NCBI GenBank assembly: GCA_016297585.1
Contig: JAEDGJ010000104.1
Span: 1 to 8,704, forward strand
Origin: Clostridiaceae bacterium
GTDB lineage: Bacteria > Bacillota > Clostridia > Oscillospirales > QAMX01
Length of the DNA: 8,704 nucleotides
Reading direction: 5' to 3'
Shown here: positions 1 to 6,396 of the stretch, piece by piece
Layout of the letters: the number at the start of each line of letters is the position of its first letter
How positions within the stretch are numbered: the stretch's first letter is position 1
Program-made: the position numbers and the translations under genes
Notes under the pieces: model-generated
Databases searched by the model: none
What the model saw: the letters and a program-made list of their open reading frames with translations, nothing else
Told to the model about the DNA's origin: nothing

Positions 1-168
1 TCAGGGGAAGGGCACGTAGCCCGAGCGGCGGATCAGCTCCTTGCCCTGGTCGGAGCGCAGCCAGTCGATCACGGCCTGGACATTGGGATTGTCCTGCCCC
101 TTGAGGCTGGCGGCGTAGACCTGGGCGATGATGGGGTAGCTGCCGTCGGCGTTGATCAGCTGCTCCAG
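1..168 (-). pseudogene. C-terminal fragment of a phosphate-binding (PstS-like) ABC substrate-binding protein
   Basis: The last 55 residues of the chimeric ORF read like the end of a periplasmic or lipoprotein phosphate receptor. A GSYPI segment is followed by a beta-strand, a DNPNVQAVIDWL helix, the SDQGKELI motif, and a terminal GYVPF. Clostridial PstS-type proteins end in the same order: a YP segment, an NPNVQ helix, an S-x-EGQ-x-LI-like motif, then GYVP. There is no signal peptide and no N-terminal lobe, so this is only about a fifth of such a protein. The boundary with the FAD-oxidoreductase part lies near position 168, give or take about 10 nt. A related receptor for another oxyanion, such as tungstate, cannot be excluded from so short a piece. 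Confidence 0.6.
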
Positions 169-873
169 CACGGCGGCAGCGACACGGCCGTCCCGGACGC
201 GCAGGCCGCAGAGCTTCGTTTCAAATAAAAAGACGCCGCCCAGCGCTTCGATCTCGCGCCGCAGACCCGCGACGACGCCTGGCAGCCGGTCGGTGCCGAT
301 ATGGGGCTTGGCGTCCCAGAGGATCTCCTCCGGCGCGCCGAAGGCGGCAAAATCGCGCAGAACCGAGGTGCAGCGCACATCGGAGATGCCGGTGGCGAGC
401 TTGCCGTCGGAAAACGTGCCCGCGCCGCCCTCGCCGAACTGCACGTTGGACTCCGTATCGAGCGCACCGCCGGCGAAAAAGGCGTTCACGTCCCGCGCGC
501 GCAGGTCGACCGGCTTGCCGCGCTCGCAGACGATGGGGCAGGCGCCCGCGCGCGCAAGCGTCAGCGCCGCGAACAGCCCGGCGGGTCCCGCGCCGACGAT
601 CAGCGGACGGCTGCCGCCGCGATAGGGCGGGAGGGGACGCTCTTCCGCTGCCGGCGCACGGAGCACGTCGGCGGACAGCCTTGCGCGATTGCCGCGCACC
701 GACGCTTCGACGTTGAACACGAAGCGCACGTCGCTTTTTTTGCGCGCGTCGACCGCGCGGCGCAGCACCCGGAGGCTTTCGACCGGCGCGCCGCATTTCC
801 GGCTTACCGCGGCGGCAAGCTCTTCTTTCGTATAGGAAAGCGGCAGCACGACGCCGCGCACCAGCAGTTTCAT
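1..873 (-). CDS. Chimeric ORF: N-terminal part of a COG2509-type FAD-dependent oxidoreductase fused in frame to a PstS-like C-terminus
   Basis: The 290-codon ORF starts at ATG 873-871, behind AAGGAG about 8 nt upstream, and stops with TGA at 3-1. Residues 1-235 look like the N-terminal part of the uncharacterised FAD-dependent dehydrogenases of COG2509. A small N-terminal domain (about 1-85) precedes a Rossmann FAD/NAD-binding motif, GAGPAG at 94-99 with the ribose-binding acidic residue E117. The family-typical block FGEGGAGTFSDGKL (146-159) and the KPHIGTDRL segment (189-197) follow. Full-length members run to roughly 500 or more residues, so more than half the enzyme, including the rest of the FAD fold, is missing. 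From about residue 236 the sequence changes to the tail of a phosphate-binding-type solute receptor. A half-enzyme joined to a quarter of a binding protein, without a signal peptide, is very unlikely to work. The gene has its own promoter (916-944) after the terminator of the upstream operon. The family call for the N-terminal part is firm; the real substrate is unknown. Confidence 0.85.
   Translation of the reverse strand: MKLLVRGVVLPLSYTKEELAAAVSRKCGAPVESLRVLRRAVDARKKSDVRFVFNVEASVRGNRARLSADVLRAPAAEERPLPPYRGGSRPLIVGAGPAGLFAALTLARAGACPIVCERGKPVDLRARDVNAFFAGGALDTESNVQFGEGGAGTFSDGKLATGISDVRCTSVLRDFAAFGAPEEILWDAKPHIGTDRLPGVVAGLRREIEALGGVFLFETKLCGLRVRDGRVAAAVLEQLINADGSYPIIAQVYAASLKGQDNPNVQAVIDWLRSDQGKELIRRSGYVPFP
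160..178 (-). other. Gene-fusion junction (FAD oxidoreductase / PstS-like)
   Basis: On the minus strand the FAD-oxidoreductase homology ends near the residues GRVAAAV, and the binding-protein homology begins near LEQLINADGSYPI. The frame is kept through the join. No transposase, direct repeat or recombination site is visible here. The exact breakpoint cannot be fixed without alignments of both parent genes. A chimeric assembly or a genuine deletion would both give this picture. Confidence 0.6.
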
Positions 874-915
874 CGTCGGATCTCCTTCGCGGGATTTACA
901 TATCTACTCAATTCT

Positions 916-944
916 ATTATACCGCAGAACTTTCCCTTTGTAAA
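916..944 (-). promoter_or_regulatory. Sigma-A-type promoter of the FAD-oxidoreductase gene
   Basis: Read on the minus strand, a -35 box TTTACA (944-939, five of six consensus bases) is followed by exactly 17 nt and then a perfect -10 box TATAAT (921-916). Transcription would start near 909, giving a leader of about 36 nt that carries the AAGGAG ribosome binding site before the ATG at 873. It lies just after the terminator of the upstream operon, which fits an independent transcription unit. A short palindrome (934-947) overlaps the -35 box. Confidence 0.85.
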
Positions 945-947
945 GGG
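934..947. promoter_or_regulatory. Short palindrome over the -35 box, possible operator
   Basis: The sequence CCCTTT-GT-AAAGGG has perfect 6-bp arms around a 2-bp centre and covers the -35 hexamer (939-944). The loop is too small for an RNA hairpin, so if it matters it would act as a DNA site for a dimeric regulator. No regulator gene is in the window and no second copy was seen, so chance is a real alternative. Confidence 0.2.
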
Positions 948-1005
948 GGAAAAAGGAATCTTTTGCCTGTCTGAGCCGCGGCGCGCGTCTGCCGGGGATC
1001 CATGC

Positions 1006-1044
1006 AAAAAAAGCGCCGCGAGTCCGAAAGGGGACTCGCGGCGC
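1006..1044 (-). terminator. Rho-independent terminator of the por-paaK-aminotransferase operon
   Basis: The arms at 1013-1025 and 1032-1044 are perfect 13-bp inverted repeats (GCGCCGCGAGTCC and its complement) around a 6-nt loop. On the minus strand the stem is followed at once by seven T residues (1012-1006). It lies 72 nt past the aminotransferase stop codon. The T-run is on one side only, so it acts on minus-strand transcription. It separates the operon from the promoter at 916-944. Confidence 0.95.
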
Positions 1045-1115
1045 GCGGGCTGGGGGATCGATAAAAAGGCGCGATTTGCGGCAAAAAACGGTTCCGTTTC
1101 CCCGCGGACGGGGAT

Positions 1116-2294
1116 TTACACCGACGGACGCCGTGCGGGGATCTTTTTGCGCAGACCGGCAAGCCGCGTCAGCGCTTCGTTCAGCGTTTCGTCGCGTTTT
1201 GCAAAGTGCAGGCGGATCAGATGGTTGACCGGCTCACGGAAAAAGCTCGAGCCGGGAACCGCGCCGACGCCGACCTCGCGCGCCAGCGTCTCGCAGAACT
1301 CGAGATCGGAGGCAAAGCCGAACTCGGAGATGTCGAGCAGGACGTAATAGGCGCCCTGCGGAACGGTATGGACGATGCCCAGCGCATCCAGGCCGGAAAG
1401 GAAGAGCCCGCGCTTGGCGGTGTACTTTTCCTGAAGCTGCGTATAGTACGAATCGCCGAAGCGAAGCCCCGTGACCGCCGCCTCCTGCAGGGGAGCCGCG
1501 GCGCCGACGGTGAGGAAATCGTGCACCTTCTTCGCCGTCTCGATGATGCGCGGCGGCGCAATGATGTAGCCGAGCCGCCAGCCGGTGATCGAATAGGTCT
1601 TCGACAGCGACGAGCAGGAGATCGTGCGCTCCCACATGCCGGGCAGGGACGCAAAATAGATGTGCCGGTTCGGCGGGTAGACGATGTGCTCGTAGACCTC
1701 GTCCGTGATGACGAAAACGTCGTACTTTTCGGCCAGCGCCGCGATCTGCTCGAGCTCTTCGAGCGTGAACACCTTGCCGCAGGGGTTTGACGGGTTGCAG
1801 AGGATAAGCGCCTTCGGATGCTGCCGGAAGGCCGCTTCGAGCTCGTCTGAGTCGAAGCCGAAGGCCGGCGGGCGCAGCGGCACATAAATCGGCTCCGCGC
1901 CCGAGAGGATGGCGTCCGCGCCGTAGTTTTCGTAGAACGGCGAGAAGACGATCACCTTATCCCCGGGATTGACCGCCGTCATCATCGCCGCCATCATCGC
2001 CTCCGTGCTGCCGCAGGTGACGACGATCTCACCGTTCGGGTCGATCTTCCTGCCCATGAGCCGCGACTGCTTTTCCGCCAGCGCTTCCCGGAAGTTCTGG
2101 GCGCCCCATGTGATGGAATACTGATGATAATCTTCGCGCGTCACCTCCGCCAGACGGTCGAGGATCTCCTGCGGCGGGTCAAAATCCGGGAAGCCCTGGG
2201 ACAGATTGACGGCGCCGTACTGCAGGGATACCCGCGTCATCCTGCGGATGACCGAGTCGGTGAAGGCTTCGGTTCGTTTGGAAAGCTCCGGCAT
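1116..2294 (-). CDS. PLP-dependent class I/II aminotransferase (aromatic or kynurenine/methionine-type)
   Basis: This 392-residue fold-type I aminotransferase would move an amino group between an amino acid and a 2-oxo acid in the cytosol. An N-terminal NLSQGFPDFDPP block (about 30-41) resembles kynurenine/methionine/aromatic aminotransferases. CGSTEAMM (94-101) binds the PLP phosphate region. NPSNPCGKVF (167-176) and DEVYEH (198-203) hold the PLP ring. SSLSKTYSITGWRLGY supplies the Schiff-base lysine K232, and R361 in LIRLHF is the likely carboxylate-binding arginine. All key residues are present and the length is normal. I chose the ATG at 2294-2292 because GGAGGT lies 8 nt upstream and the preceding gene ends 16 nt before it; a start at 2342 would add 16 unrelated residues read from the ligase gene. 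It is the last gene before the terminator. Its place after a 2-oxoacid oxidoreductase and an aryl-CoA-type ligase suggests it handles that enzyme's 2-oxo acid. Substrate specificity is inferred. Confidence 0.93.
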   Translation of the reverse strand: MPELSKRTEAFTDSVIRRMTRVSLQYGAVNLSQGFPDFDPPQEILDRLAEVTREDYHQYSITWGAQNFREALAEKQSRLMGRKIDPNGEIVVTCGSTEAMMAAMMTAVNPGDKVIVFSPFYENYGADAILSGAEPIYVPLRPPAFGFDSDELEAAFRQHPKALILCNPSNPCGKVFTLEELEQIAALAEKYDVFVITDEVYEHIVYPPNRHIYFASLPGMWERTISCSSLSKTYSITGWRLGYIIAPPRIIETAKKVHDFLTVGAAAPLQEAAVTGLRFGDSYYTQLQEKYTAKRGLFLSGLDALGIVHTVPQGAYYVLLDISEFGFASDLEFCETLAREVGVGAVPGSSFFREPVNHLIRLHFAKRDETLNEALTRLAGLRKKIPARRPSV

Positions 2295-2302
2295 ACGGTA
2301 GT

Positions 2303-2308
2303 ACCTCC
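2303..2308 (-). promoter_or_regulatory. Shine-Dalgarno site that fixes the aminotransferase start
   Basis: GGAGGT on the minus strand, 8 nt before ATG 2294, sits in the 16-nt gap after the ligase stop codon (TAA, 2313-2311). It supports the inner ATG over the upstream in-frame one at 2342, which lies inside the ligase gene. Confidence 0.85.
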
Positions 2309-2310
2309 GA

Positions 2311-3663
2311 TTAAATGCTGTAATCCAGCTTGCGTTCGTCAATAATGCGCCTGGCCTTATGTTCGGAACGGGTATTCAGCCCGCCGTCGGGGTGGACGAC
2401 GACGTTTGCGGGCTTGACGCCGATGCGCGCCTTGAGCGCGGCGGAGACCTCGGCTGCGACGACTTCGTCCGTCCGCGGATTGTCGGCTTTCTTCTCGATT
2501 TCCACCGCATACCTGCAGGTGAAATCCTTTTCAAACACGCGGATGAGATATTCGCCGGTGATGCCGCCGGACGCGCCGGACAGCTCGCGGATGACCGCTT
2601 CGATGTCGCTCGGGAAGACGTTGACGGCGGAGACGATGAACATGTCGTCCTTGCGGCCTTGAATATGGATCCTGCCGTGCGTACGGCCGCAGGAGCAGGG
2701 CGAGTTGTCGATCCAGCCGATGTCGCCGGTGCGGAAGCGGATCAAGGGACGCGCGTGCTTGCGCAGGGTGGTGAAGACCAGCTCGCCGGTCTGCCCCGGC
2801 TCCAGCACCTCGCCCGTGTGGATGTCCACCGTTTCCACGAGGATGTGGTTCTCGGCGATATGCAGGCCGTTTTTGGCTTCGCACATGGCGGCGCAGGCGC
2901 CGAAAATATCGGATAGGCCGTAAAAATCATAGACCTCCGCGCCCCAGATGTCCTCGATTGCCTTCCGGGTCGCTTCGATCGAGCCGCCCAGTTCGCCGGC
3001 AACGATGATTTTCCTGATATTCAGATCCTTCTTGGGATCGATGCCGCTTTTCAGCGCCTTTTCCCCGAGCTGCCACGCATAGGACGGGCTGGTCCAGATG
3101 ACGGTCGGCTGGTAGGTTTTCAGAACGAAGAGCAGGCGCTCGCTCGGGAGCGTGCCGCCCCAGATGCACAGGGCGCCGAGGTTCTGCGCGCCGATGACGT
3201 CCGGGCCGCCGACATACAGAGAGAAGTTCAGCGCGTGGACATAGCGGTCATTCGGACGCATGCCGACCTGCCAGAACCAGCGGCTCTCGGTCTCCTGGAA
3301 CTCGTCGAAGTCCTTCTTCGTAAACGGGCTCATCGTCGGCACGCCGGTGGAACCGGAAGACGTGGAGATGAAGACCACATCCTCCTCCGGCACGGCGGCC
3401 AGCTCTCCGAGGAACGAGCCGACGCCCTGCGTATCGCGCTGGGTTTTCTTGTCGATGAAGGGAAACTTTTGGATATCCTTCAGCGTATGGATGTCCGACG
3501 GCTTGACGCCTGCGGCGTCAAAGGAACGCTTGTAATAGGGCGCGTGATCGTAGGCGAACTGCACGATTTCCTGCAGATCGTGCAGCTGGCGCTTCTCCAG
3601 CTCGGGTCTCGGAAGGGTTTCCAGTTCTTCATCCCAATATTTATTATTTACGTCTCTGCTCAT
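2311..3663 (-). CDS. paaK: Phenylacetate-CoA ligase-like adenylate-forming enzyme (AMP-forming)
   Basis: This 450-residue cytosolic enzyme of the PaaK branch of the adenylate-forming superfamily would activate an acid with ATP and CoA to acyl-CoA, AMP and PPi, or run in reverse. The family order is intact. An N-terminal LQEIVQFAYDHAPYYK helix (30-45) is followed by the phosphate-binding loop STSSGSTGVPT (100-110), YGLSDIFG (248-255; usually YGLSE), and the adenine/ribose motif RTGDI (311-315). A PCSCGRTHGRI cysteine pair comes next (C323, C325), then GRKDDM (336-341) and a C-terminal RSEHKARR (433-440) that probably carries the catalytic lysine, K436. The ATG at 3663 overlaps the PorB stop by 4 nt (ATGA) and has AGGAGG 7 nt upstream; longer in-frame extensions run through porB and are not real. 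Neighbours point to arylacetate or a branched-chain acid. The phenylacetate label rests on family resemblance and is not proof of substrate. Confidence 0.93.
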   Translation of the reverse strand: MSRDVNNKYWDEELETLPRPELEKRQLHDLQEIVQFAYDHAPYYKRSFDAAGVKPSDIHTLKDIQKFPFIDKKTQRDTQGVGSFLGELAAVPEEDVVFISTSSGSTGVPTMSPFTKKDFDEFQETESRWFWQVGMRPNDRYVHALNFSLYVGGPDVIGAQNLGALCIWGGTLPSERLLFVLKTYQPTVIWTSPSYAWQLGEKALKSGIDPKKDLNIRKIIVAGELGGSIEATRKAIEDIWGAEVYDFYGLSDIFGACAAMCEAKNGLHIAENHILVETVDIHTGEVLEPGQTGELVFTTLRKHARPLIRFRTGDIGWIDNSPCSCGRTHGRIHIQGRKDDMFIVSAVNVFPSDIEAVIRELSGASGGITGEYLIRVFEKDFTCRYAVEIEKKADNPRTDEVVAAEVSAALKARIGVKPANVVVHPDGGLNTRSEHKARRIIDERKLDYSI

Positions 3664-4568
3664 GATAAAACCTCCTGCCGGTTCGTAAAATTTTTTCGGA
3701 TCGCTTCCCATTTTGCGTCGCGGGAGCGGATAATGGTCTCCACGTCTCCGTCGCGCAGGTGTGAAAAGCGGCTCTGCTTTTTCAGATAGCTTCTGACGTC
3801 GGAAAACTCCTTCGGCCGATAGCTGAGTGTGAAATTGCCGTTTTCGTATTCCGCAAGGACCCACAGGCCGCAGTCCACGACCTCTTTGGCGATGCTGACC
3901 GTCTCGTCGGTCGGAATGCCCCAGCCGGTGGGGCAGGGGGCGATGACATGGATGTATTTCGTGCCGCGGATTTTCGATGCGTGCTCCACCTTGCGCATGA
4001 AATCGGGCAGATAGCCGATGCTGGCCGTTGCGGCGTAGGGGATGCCGTGCGCTGCGACGATTTCGAACATGTTTTTCTTCGGACGGAGATTGCCGCGGAC
4101 GTTTTTGCCTGCCGGCGTGGTGGTCGTTCTGGCGCCGAACGGCGTCAGGGAGCTCTTCTGGATGCCGGTATTCATATAGGCTTCGTTGTCGTAGCAGATA
4201 TACAGAATGTCGTCGTTGCGGTCGATTGCGCCGGAGAGCGCCTGAATGCCGATATCCGCCGTTCCGCCGTCTCCGGCAAAGCCGACCGCCTGAAAATCGG
4301 TGATTCCCTGCGCGCGCAGCCCGGCCGCGATGCCGGTCAGCATGGAAGCGGTGCCGGCGAACGTGGAAATGATGGCGTTGCAGCCGAAGCAGAGCTGCGG
4401 AAAGTTGAAGCCGACCGCCGACATACATCCCGCCGGCAGTACGGCGACGGCGCGTTCGCCGAGCACCTTCAGCGCAATCCGCACGGCAAGACTGCCGCCG
4501 CAGCCGGCGCATGCCTTGTGCCCGTAAAACGGCTCGTCCCTGTCAAGCGTTGCTGCGTTCAGACTCAT
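3660..4568 (-). CDS. porB: 2-oxoacid:ferredoxin oxidoreductase, beta subunit (PorB-like, TPP-binding)
   Basis: This 302-residue catalytic subunit binds thiamine pyrophosphate and an Fe-S cluster in a PFOR-type complex that interconverts a 2-oxo acid plus CoA with acyl-CoA, CO2 and reduced ferredoxin. GHKACAGCG (16-24) gives C20 and C23; with C48 (GCM) and C211 (APCPTGW) these match the four cysteines that hold the [4Fe-4S] cluster in PorB. The TPP/Mg motif GDGGTADIG (99-107) runs to DNEAYMNTG (127-135), and the TPFGARTTTTPAGK block (142-155) is typical. Residues 48-66 differ from the usual pyruvate-type sequence as I remember it, with a phenylalanine- and cysteine-rich stretch. This may reflect another substrate. 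The start ATG overlaps the PorA stop by 4 nt and has GGAGGTGA 6 nt upstream. The length is normal. Family assignment is firm; pyruvate as substrate is doubtful given the neighbours. Confidence 0.95.
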   Translation of the reverse strand: MSLNAATLDRDEPFYGHKACAGCGGSLAVRIALKVLGERAVAVLPAGCMSAVGFNFPQLCFGCNAIISTFAGTASMLTGIAAGLRAQGITDFQAVGFAGDGGTADIGIQALSGAIDRNDDILYICYDNEAYMNTGIQKSSLTPFGARTTTTPAGKNVRGNLRPKKNMFEIVAAHGIPYAATASIGYLPDFMRKVEHASKIRGTKYIHVIAPCPTGWGIPTDETVSIAKEVVDCGLWVLAEYENGNFTLSYRPKEFSDVRSYLKKQSRFSHLRDGDVETIIRSRDAKWEAIRKNFTNRQEVLS

Positions 4569-5731
4569 TCGTTCTCACCTCCGATGCCGAGAAACCGCAC
4601 GCCGGTTTTTCCCTGCTTCATGTCCTCAAAGATCGACTCGATTTCCCCGGCGGTGATGTTCCGGCCGCCGAGTCCGCCGATGTAATTGGAGGAGGGCAGC
4701 GGAAGTCCCGCCTTATGAAGCGCGGAATTGACGTTTGTGTACACCGTGCCCTCGTTGCCGAAGGAGATGTCCTTTTCGAGCACCGCGACCGCCTTCGCAT
4801 GCTGCACCGCCTCCGCGATTTCGGCGTTCGGGAACGGACGGAGATACCGCAGCCGCAGCAGTCCCGCTTTTTCGCCCTTCCCGCGGAGCCGGTCCACGGT
4901 TTCCCGGACAAGTCCCGAGATGCTGCCCAGCGTGATCAGGATAAAATCGGCATCTCCGGTGCGGTAGCTTTCGGTCAGACCCGTGTACCGCCTGCCGAAG
5001 ACGGCGGCGAAGGCCTCCTCCGTTTCCGCGATCACCTTTCCGGCGTTCAGAAGGCCGGTATGCTCCTTGTATTTGAAGGCGGTGTTATAGGCGGGACCTG
5101 CCGAGAAGCCGAGGTTGCGGGGATGCGCCAGATCAAGCCGGTTGTCGGTCCGGTACGCCGGAAGGAAGGCGTCCGCCTGTCCGGCGGTCGGGACGTCCAC
5201 CACCTCGTAGGTATGCGTCAGCACGAAGCCGTCGAGATTGGCCATGTACGGCGTGGAAACCTCCCGGTTTTCCGCGATGCGGTAGCTCATCAGCGCGAGG
5301 TCGAGCGCCTCCTGCGCATTTTCCGCGTAGCTCTGGATCCACCCGCAGTCGAGCTGCGAGAGCGAGTCCCGCTGGTCGCCGTAGATGTTCCAGGGCAGCG
5401 CGGTGGAGCGGTTGGCGTTCATCATCACGATCGGGAACCGTCCGCCGGAGGCATAGGTCAGACACTCCGCCATATATAAAAGCCCCTGGGAGGAGGTGGC
5501 GGTAAACGCCCGTGCGCCCACGGCCGACGCGCCCATCGCACAGGACAGCGCCGAATGCTCCGATTCCACATGGATGAATTCCGACTGCAGGCTGCCGTCC
5601 TCGACCATTTCGGAAAGCCGCTCCACGACGATGGTCTGCGGCGTGATCGGGTAAGCCGAGATCACCTGCGGCCGTGCGAGCCGGATGCCTTCGGCAAAGG
5701 CTTCGTTGCCGGATAAGAATTTCCTTGGCAT
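4565..5731 (-). CDS. porA: 2-oxoacid:ferredoxin oxidoreductase, alpha subunit (PorA-like)
   Basis: This 388-residue subunit of the same complex carries the pyrimidine-side TPP domain and the C-terminal transketolase-like domain. It shows the family signatures GNEAFAEGIRLA (8-19), YPITPQT (27-33), HVESEHSAL (54-62, with the glutamate expected to touch the TPP pyrimidine), TSSQGLLYMAE (79-89), and NRSTALPWNIYGDQRD (107-122). The IYGDQ turn is where pyruvate-type enzymes usually have an I-W-x-D-H-like sequence. The length is normal for PorA. The start is set by a TAATG overlap with the ferredoxin gene and by GGAGG about 10 nt upstream. A longer in-frame start at 5887 would only add a shadow reading of the ferredoxin. 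It works with the beta subunit to the 3' side and with the delta and gamma subunits to the 5' side. The exact 2-oxo acid is not shown by the sequence. Confidence 0.95.
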   Translation of the reverse strand: MPRKFLSGNEAFAEGIRLARPQVISAYPITPQTIVVERLSEMVEDGSLQSEFIHVESEHSALSCAMGASAVGARAFTATSSQGLLYMAECLTYASGGRFPIVMMNANRSTALPWNIYGDQRDSLSQLDCGWIQSYAENAQEALDLALMSYRIAENREVSTPYMANLDGFVLTHTYEVVDVPTAGQADAFLPAYRTDNRLDLAHPRNLGFSAGPAYNTAFKYKEHTGLLNAGKVIAETEEAFAAVFGRRYTGLTESYRTGDADFILITLGSISGLVRETVDRLRGKGEKAGLLRLRYLRPFPNAEIAEAVQHAKAVAVLEKDISFGNEGTVYTNVNSALHKAGLPLPSSNYIGGLGGRNITAGEIESIFEDMKQGKTGVRFLGIGGENE

Positions 5732-6021
5732 TACTTTTCCGCCTCCATTCCGATGGCGCCCGGCCGGCAGATTTTGCTGCAGATGCCGCAGCCCTTGCAG
5801 AAATCGTAGTCGACGGCGACCTTGCCGTCCTTGGGAAAGATCACGCCGTCCGGACAATACAGATAGCACTGCAGACAGCCGACGCACCGCGCCGTGTCGA
5901 TAACCGGCCGCACGCTGCGCCAGCCCGCATTCTTCGTGACCAGATACCCCGCTTCATACGCGGTCGCATCCGGGATTTCCGACAGCGCCGTCGGGACATG
6001 GGCTCTCAGATACGGCTTCAT
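5731..6021 (-). CDS. porD: 2-oxoacid:ferredoxin oxidoreductase, delta subunit (2[4Fe-4S] ferredoxin, PorD-like)
   Basis: This 96-residue subunit passes electrons from the TPP/Fe-S core to external ferredoxin. After an N-terminal arm of about 40 residues it has two cluster motifs. The first is C46-x2-C49-x2-C52-x3-C56-P. The second is C75-x2-C78-x2-C81-x3-C85, where the last cysteine is followed by R-P instead of the usual P. All eight cysteines are present. The length and the N-terminal arm, including WRSVRPV, are typical of PorD. AAGGAGG lies 8 nt before the ATG, the gap after the gamma-subunit gene is 3 nt, and the stop codon overlaps the PorA start (TAATG). This suggests translational coupling and fixed subunit ratios. 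Confidence 0.95.
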   Translation of the reverse strand: MKPYLRAHVPTALSEIPDATAYEAGYLVTKNAGWRSVRPVIDTARCVGCLQCYLYCPDGVIFPKDGKVAVDYDFCKGCGICSKICRPGAIGMEAEK

Positions 6022-6024
6022 CGG

Positions 6025-6396
6025 TCAGTCCTCCTTCCGGATTGACGCCGCGGCGGCGCGGATCACCGCGATGTTTTTCTGATGCAGCTTTTCCGGCATG
6101 TTCTGCCGCACGGCCTCCTCGAGCTGCTCGACGGAAATGCCGCCGAACACCGCCGCGAACGCCCCGAGCATTACGGTGTTGGCAATCGGGAGCTTCAGAT
6201 AGGTCTTTGCCAGCCCGCTGCCGTCCAGCGGAATCACGCGGGGATCGTGCATGGGCTGACGGGTGTTCAGCAGGACTCTGCCGCCCGGCTTCAGCTCCGA
6301 AAAGGCGTCTTCCGTAAACAGCGTATCGTCCAGAAAGATGCTGTAATCCGCCCTGGCCATCTCGCTCCGGTCGCCGATCGGCCTGTCGTCCAGCCG
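6025..6396 (-). CDS. porG: 2-oxoacid:ferredoxin oxidoreductase, gamma subunit, C-terminal part only (PorG-like)
   Basis: About 123 codons encode the C-terminal two thirds of a gamma subunit. The frame opens with RLDDRPIGDRSE, matching the R-x-DxPI segment in the middle of the family. It continues through ADYSIFLDDTLF, LKPGGRVLLNT, a conserved NTVMLGAFAAVFGG and the final QKNIAVIRAA helix. Normal PorG proteins have roughly 180-190 residues, so about 60-70 N-terminal residues, including the first part of the Rossmann-like fold, are missing. Upstream of 6396 the frame continues open but reads the permease gene out of frame. An ATG at 6360-6358, with a weak GGAG 4 nt upstream, could give a 111-residue remnant. 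Order and spacing (gamma-delta-alpha-beta) show this is the true first gene of the complex, cut at its 5' side. If the cut is real, the complex would probably be damaged; if it is an assembly fault, the intact gene exists elsewhere. Confidence 0.88.
   Translation of the reverse strand, partial: RLDDRPIGDRSEMARADYSIFLDDTLFTEDAFSELKPGGRVLLNTRQPMHDPRVIPLDGSGLAKTYLKLPIANTVMLGAFAAVFGGISVEQLEEAVRQNMPEKLHQKNIAVIRAAAASIRKED

Noticed and set aside
1084..1113. Second possible terminator hairpin (CCCCG-CGGA-CGGGG) and a small AAACG/CGTTT stem followed by T residues
   Set aside because: The stems are only 5 bp, and the larger one is not followed by a T-run on the minus strand. The 13-bp hairpin at 1006-1044 is far stronger and sufficient.
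301..1347. A 348-codon open frame on the plus strand
   Set aside because: It runs antisense through the FAD gene, the promoter, the terminator and into the aminotransferase gene. It has arginine-rich, low-complexity composition and no family motifs. Long antisense frames are expected in GC-rich coding DNA.
2311..4512. A 733-residue version of the CoA ligase suggesting a large fusion protein
   Set aside because: The first 283 residues are a shifted reading of porB, rich in arginine and without motifs. The ligase has its own ATG at 3663 with a good ribosome binding site.
4511..5479. A 322-codon open frame on the plus strand
   Set aside because: It is fully antisense to the well-supported porA gene, has no recognisable domain, and is explained by third-position GC bias.
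4565..5887. A longer 440-residue version of the alpha subunit starting at 5887
   Set aside because: The extra 52 residues are an out-of-frame reading of the ferredoxin gene. The TAATG overlap, the ribosome binding site and the MPRKFLSGNEAF start match the normal PorA N-terminus.
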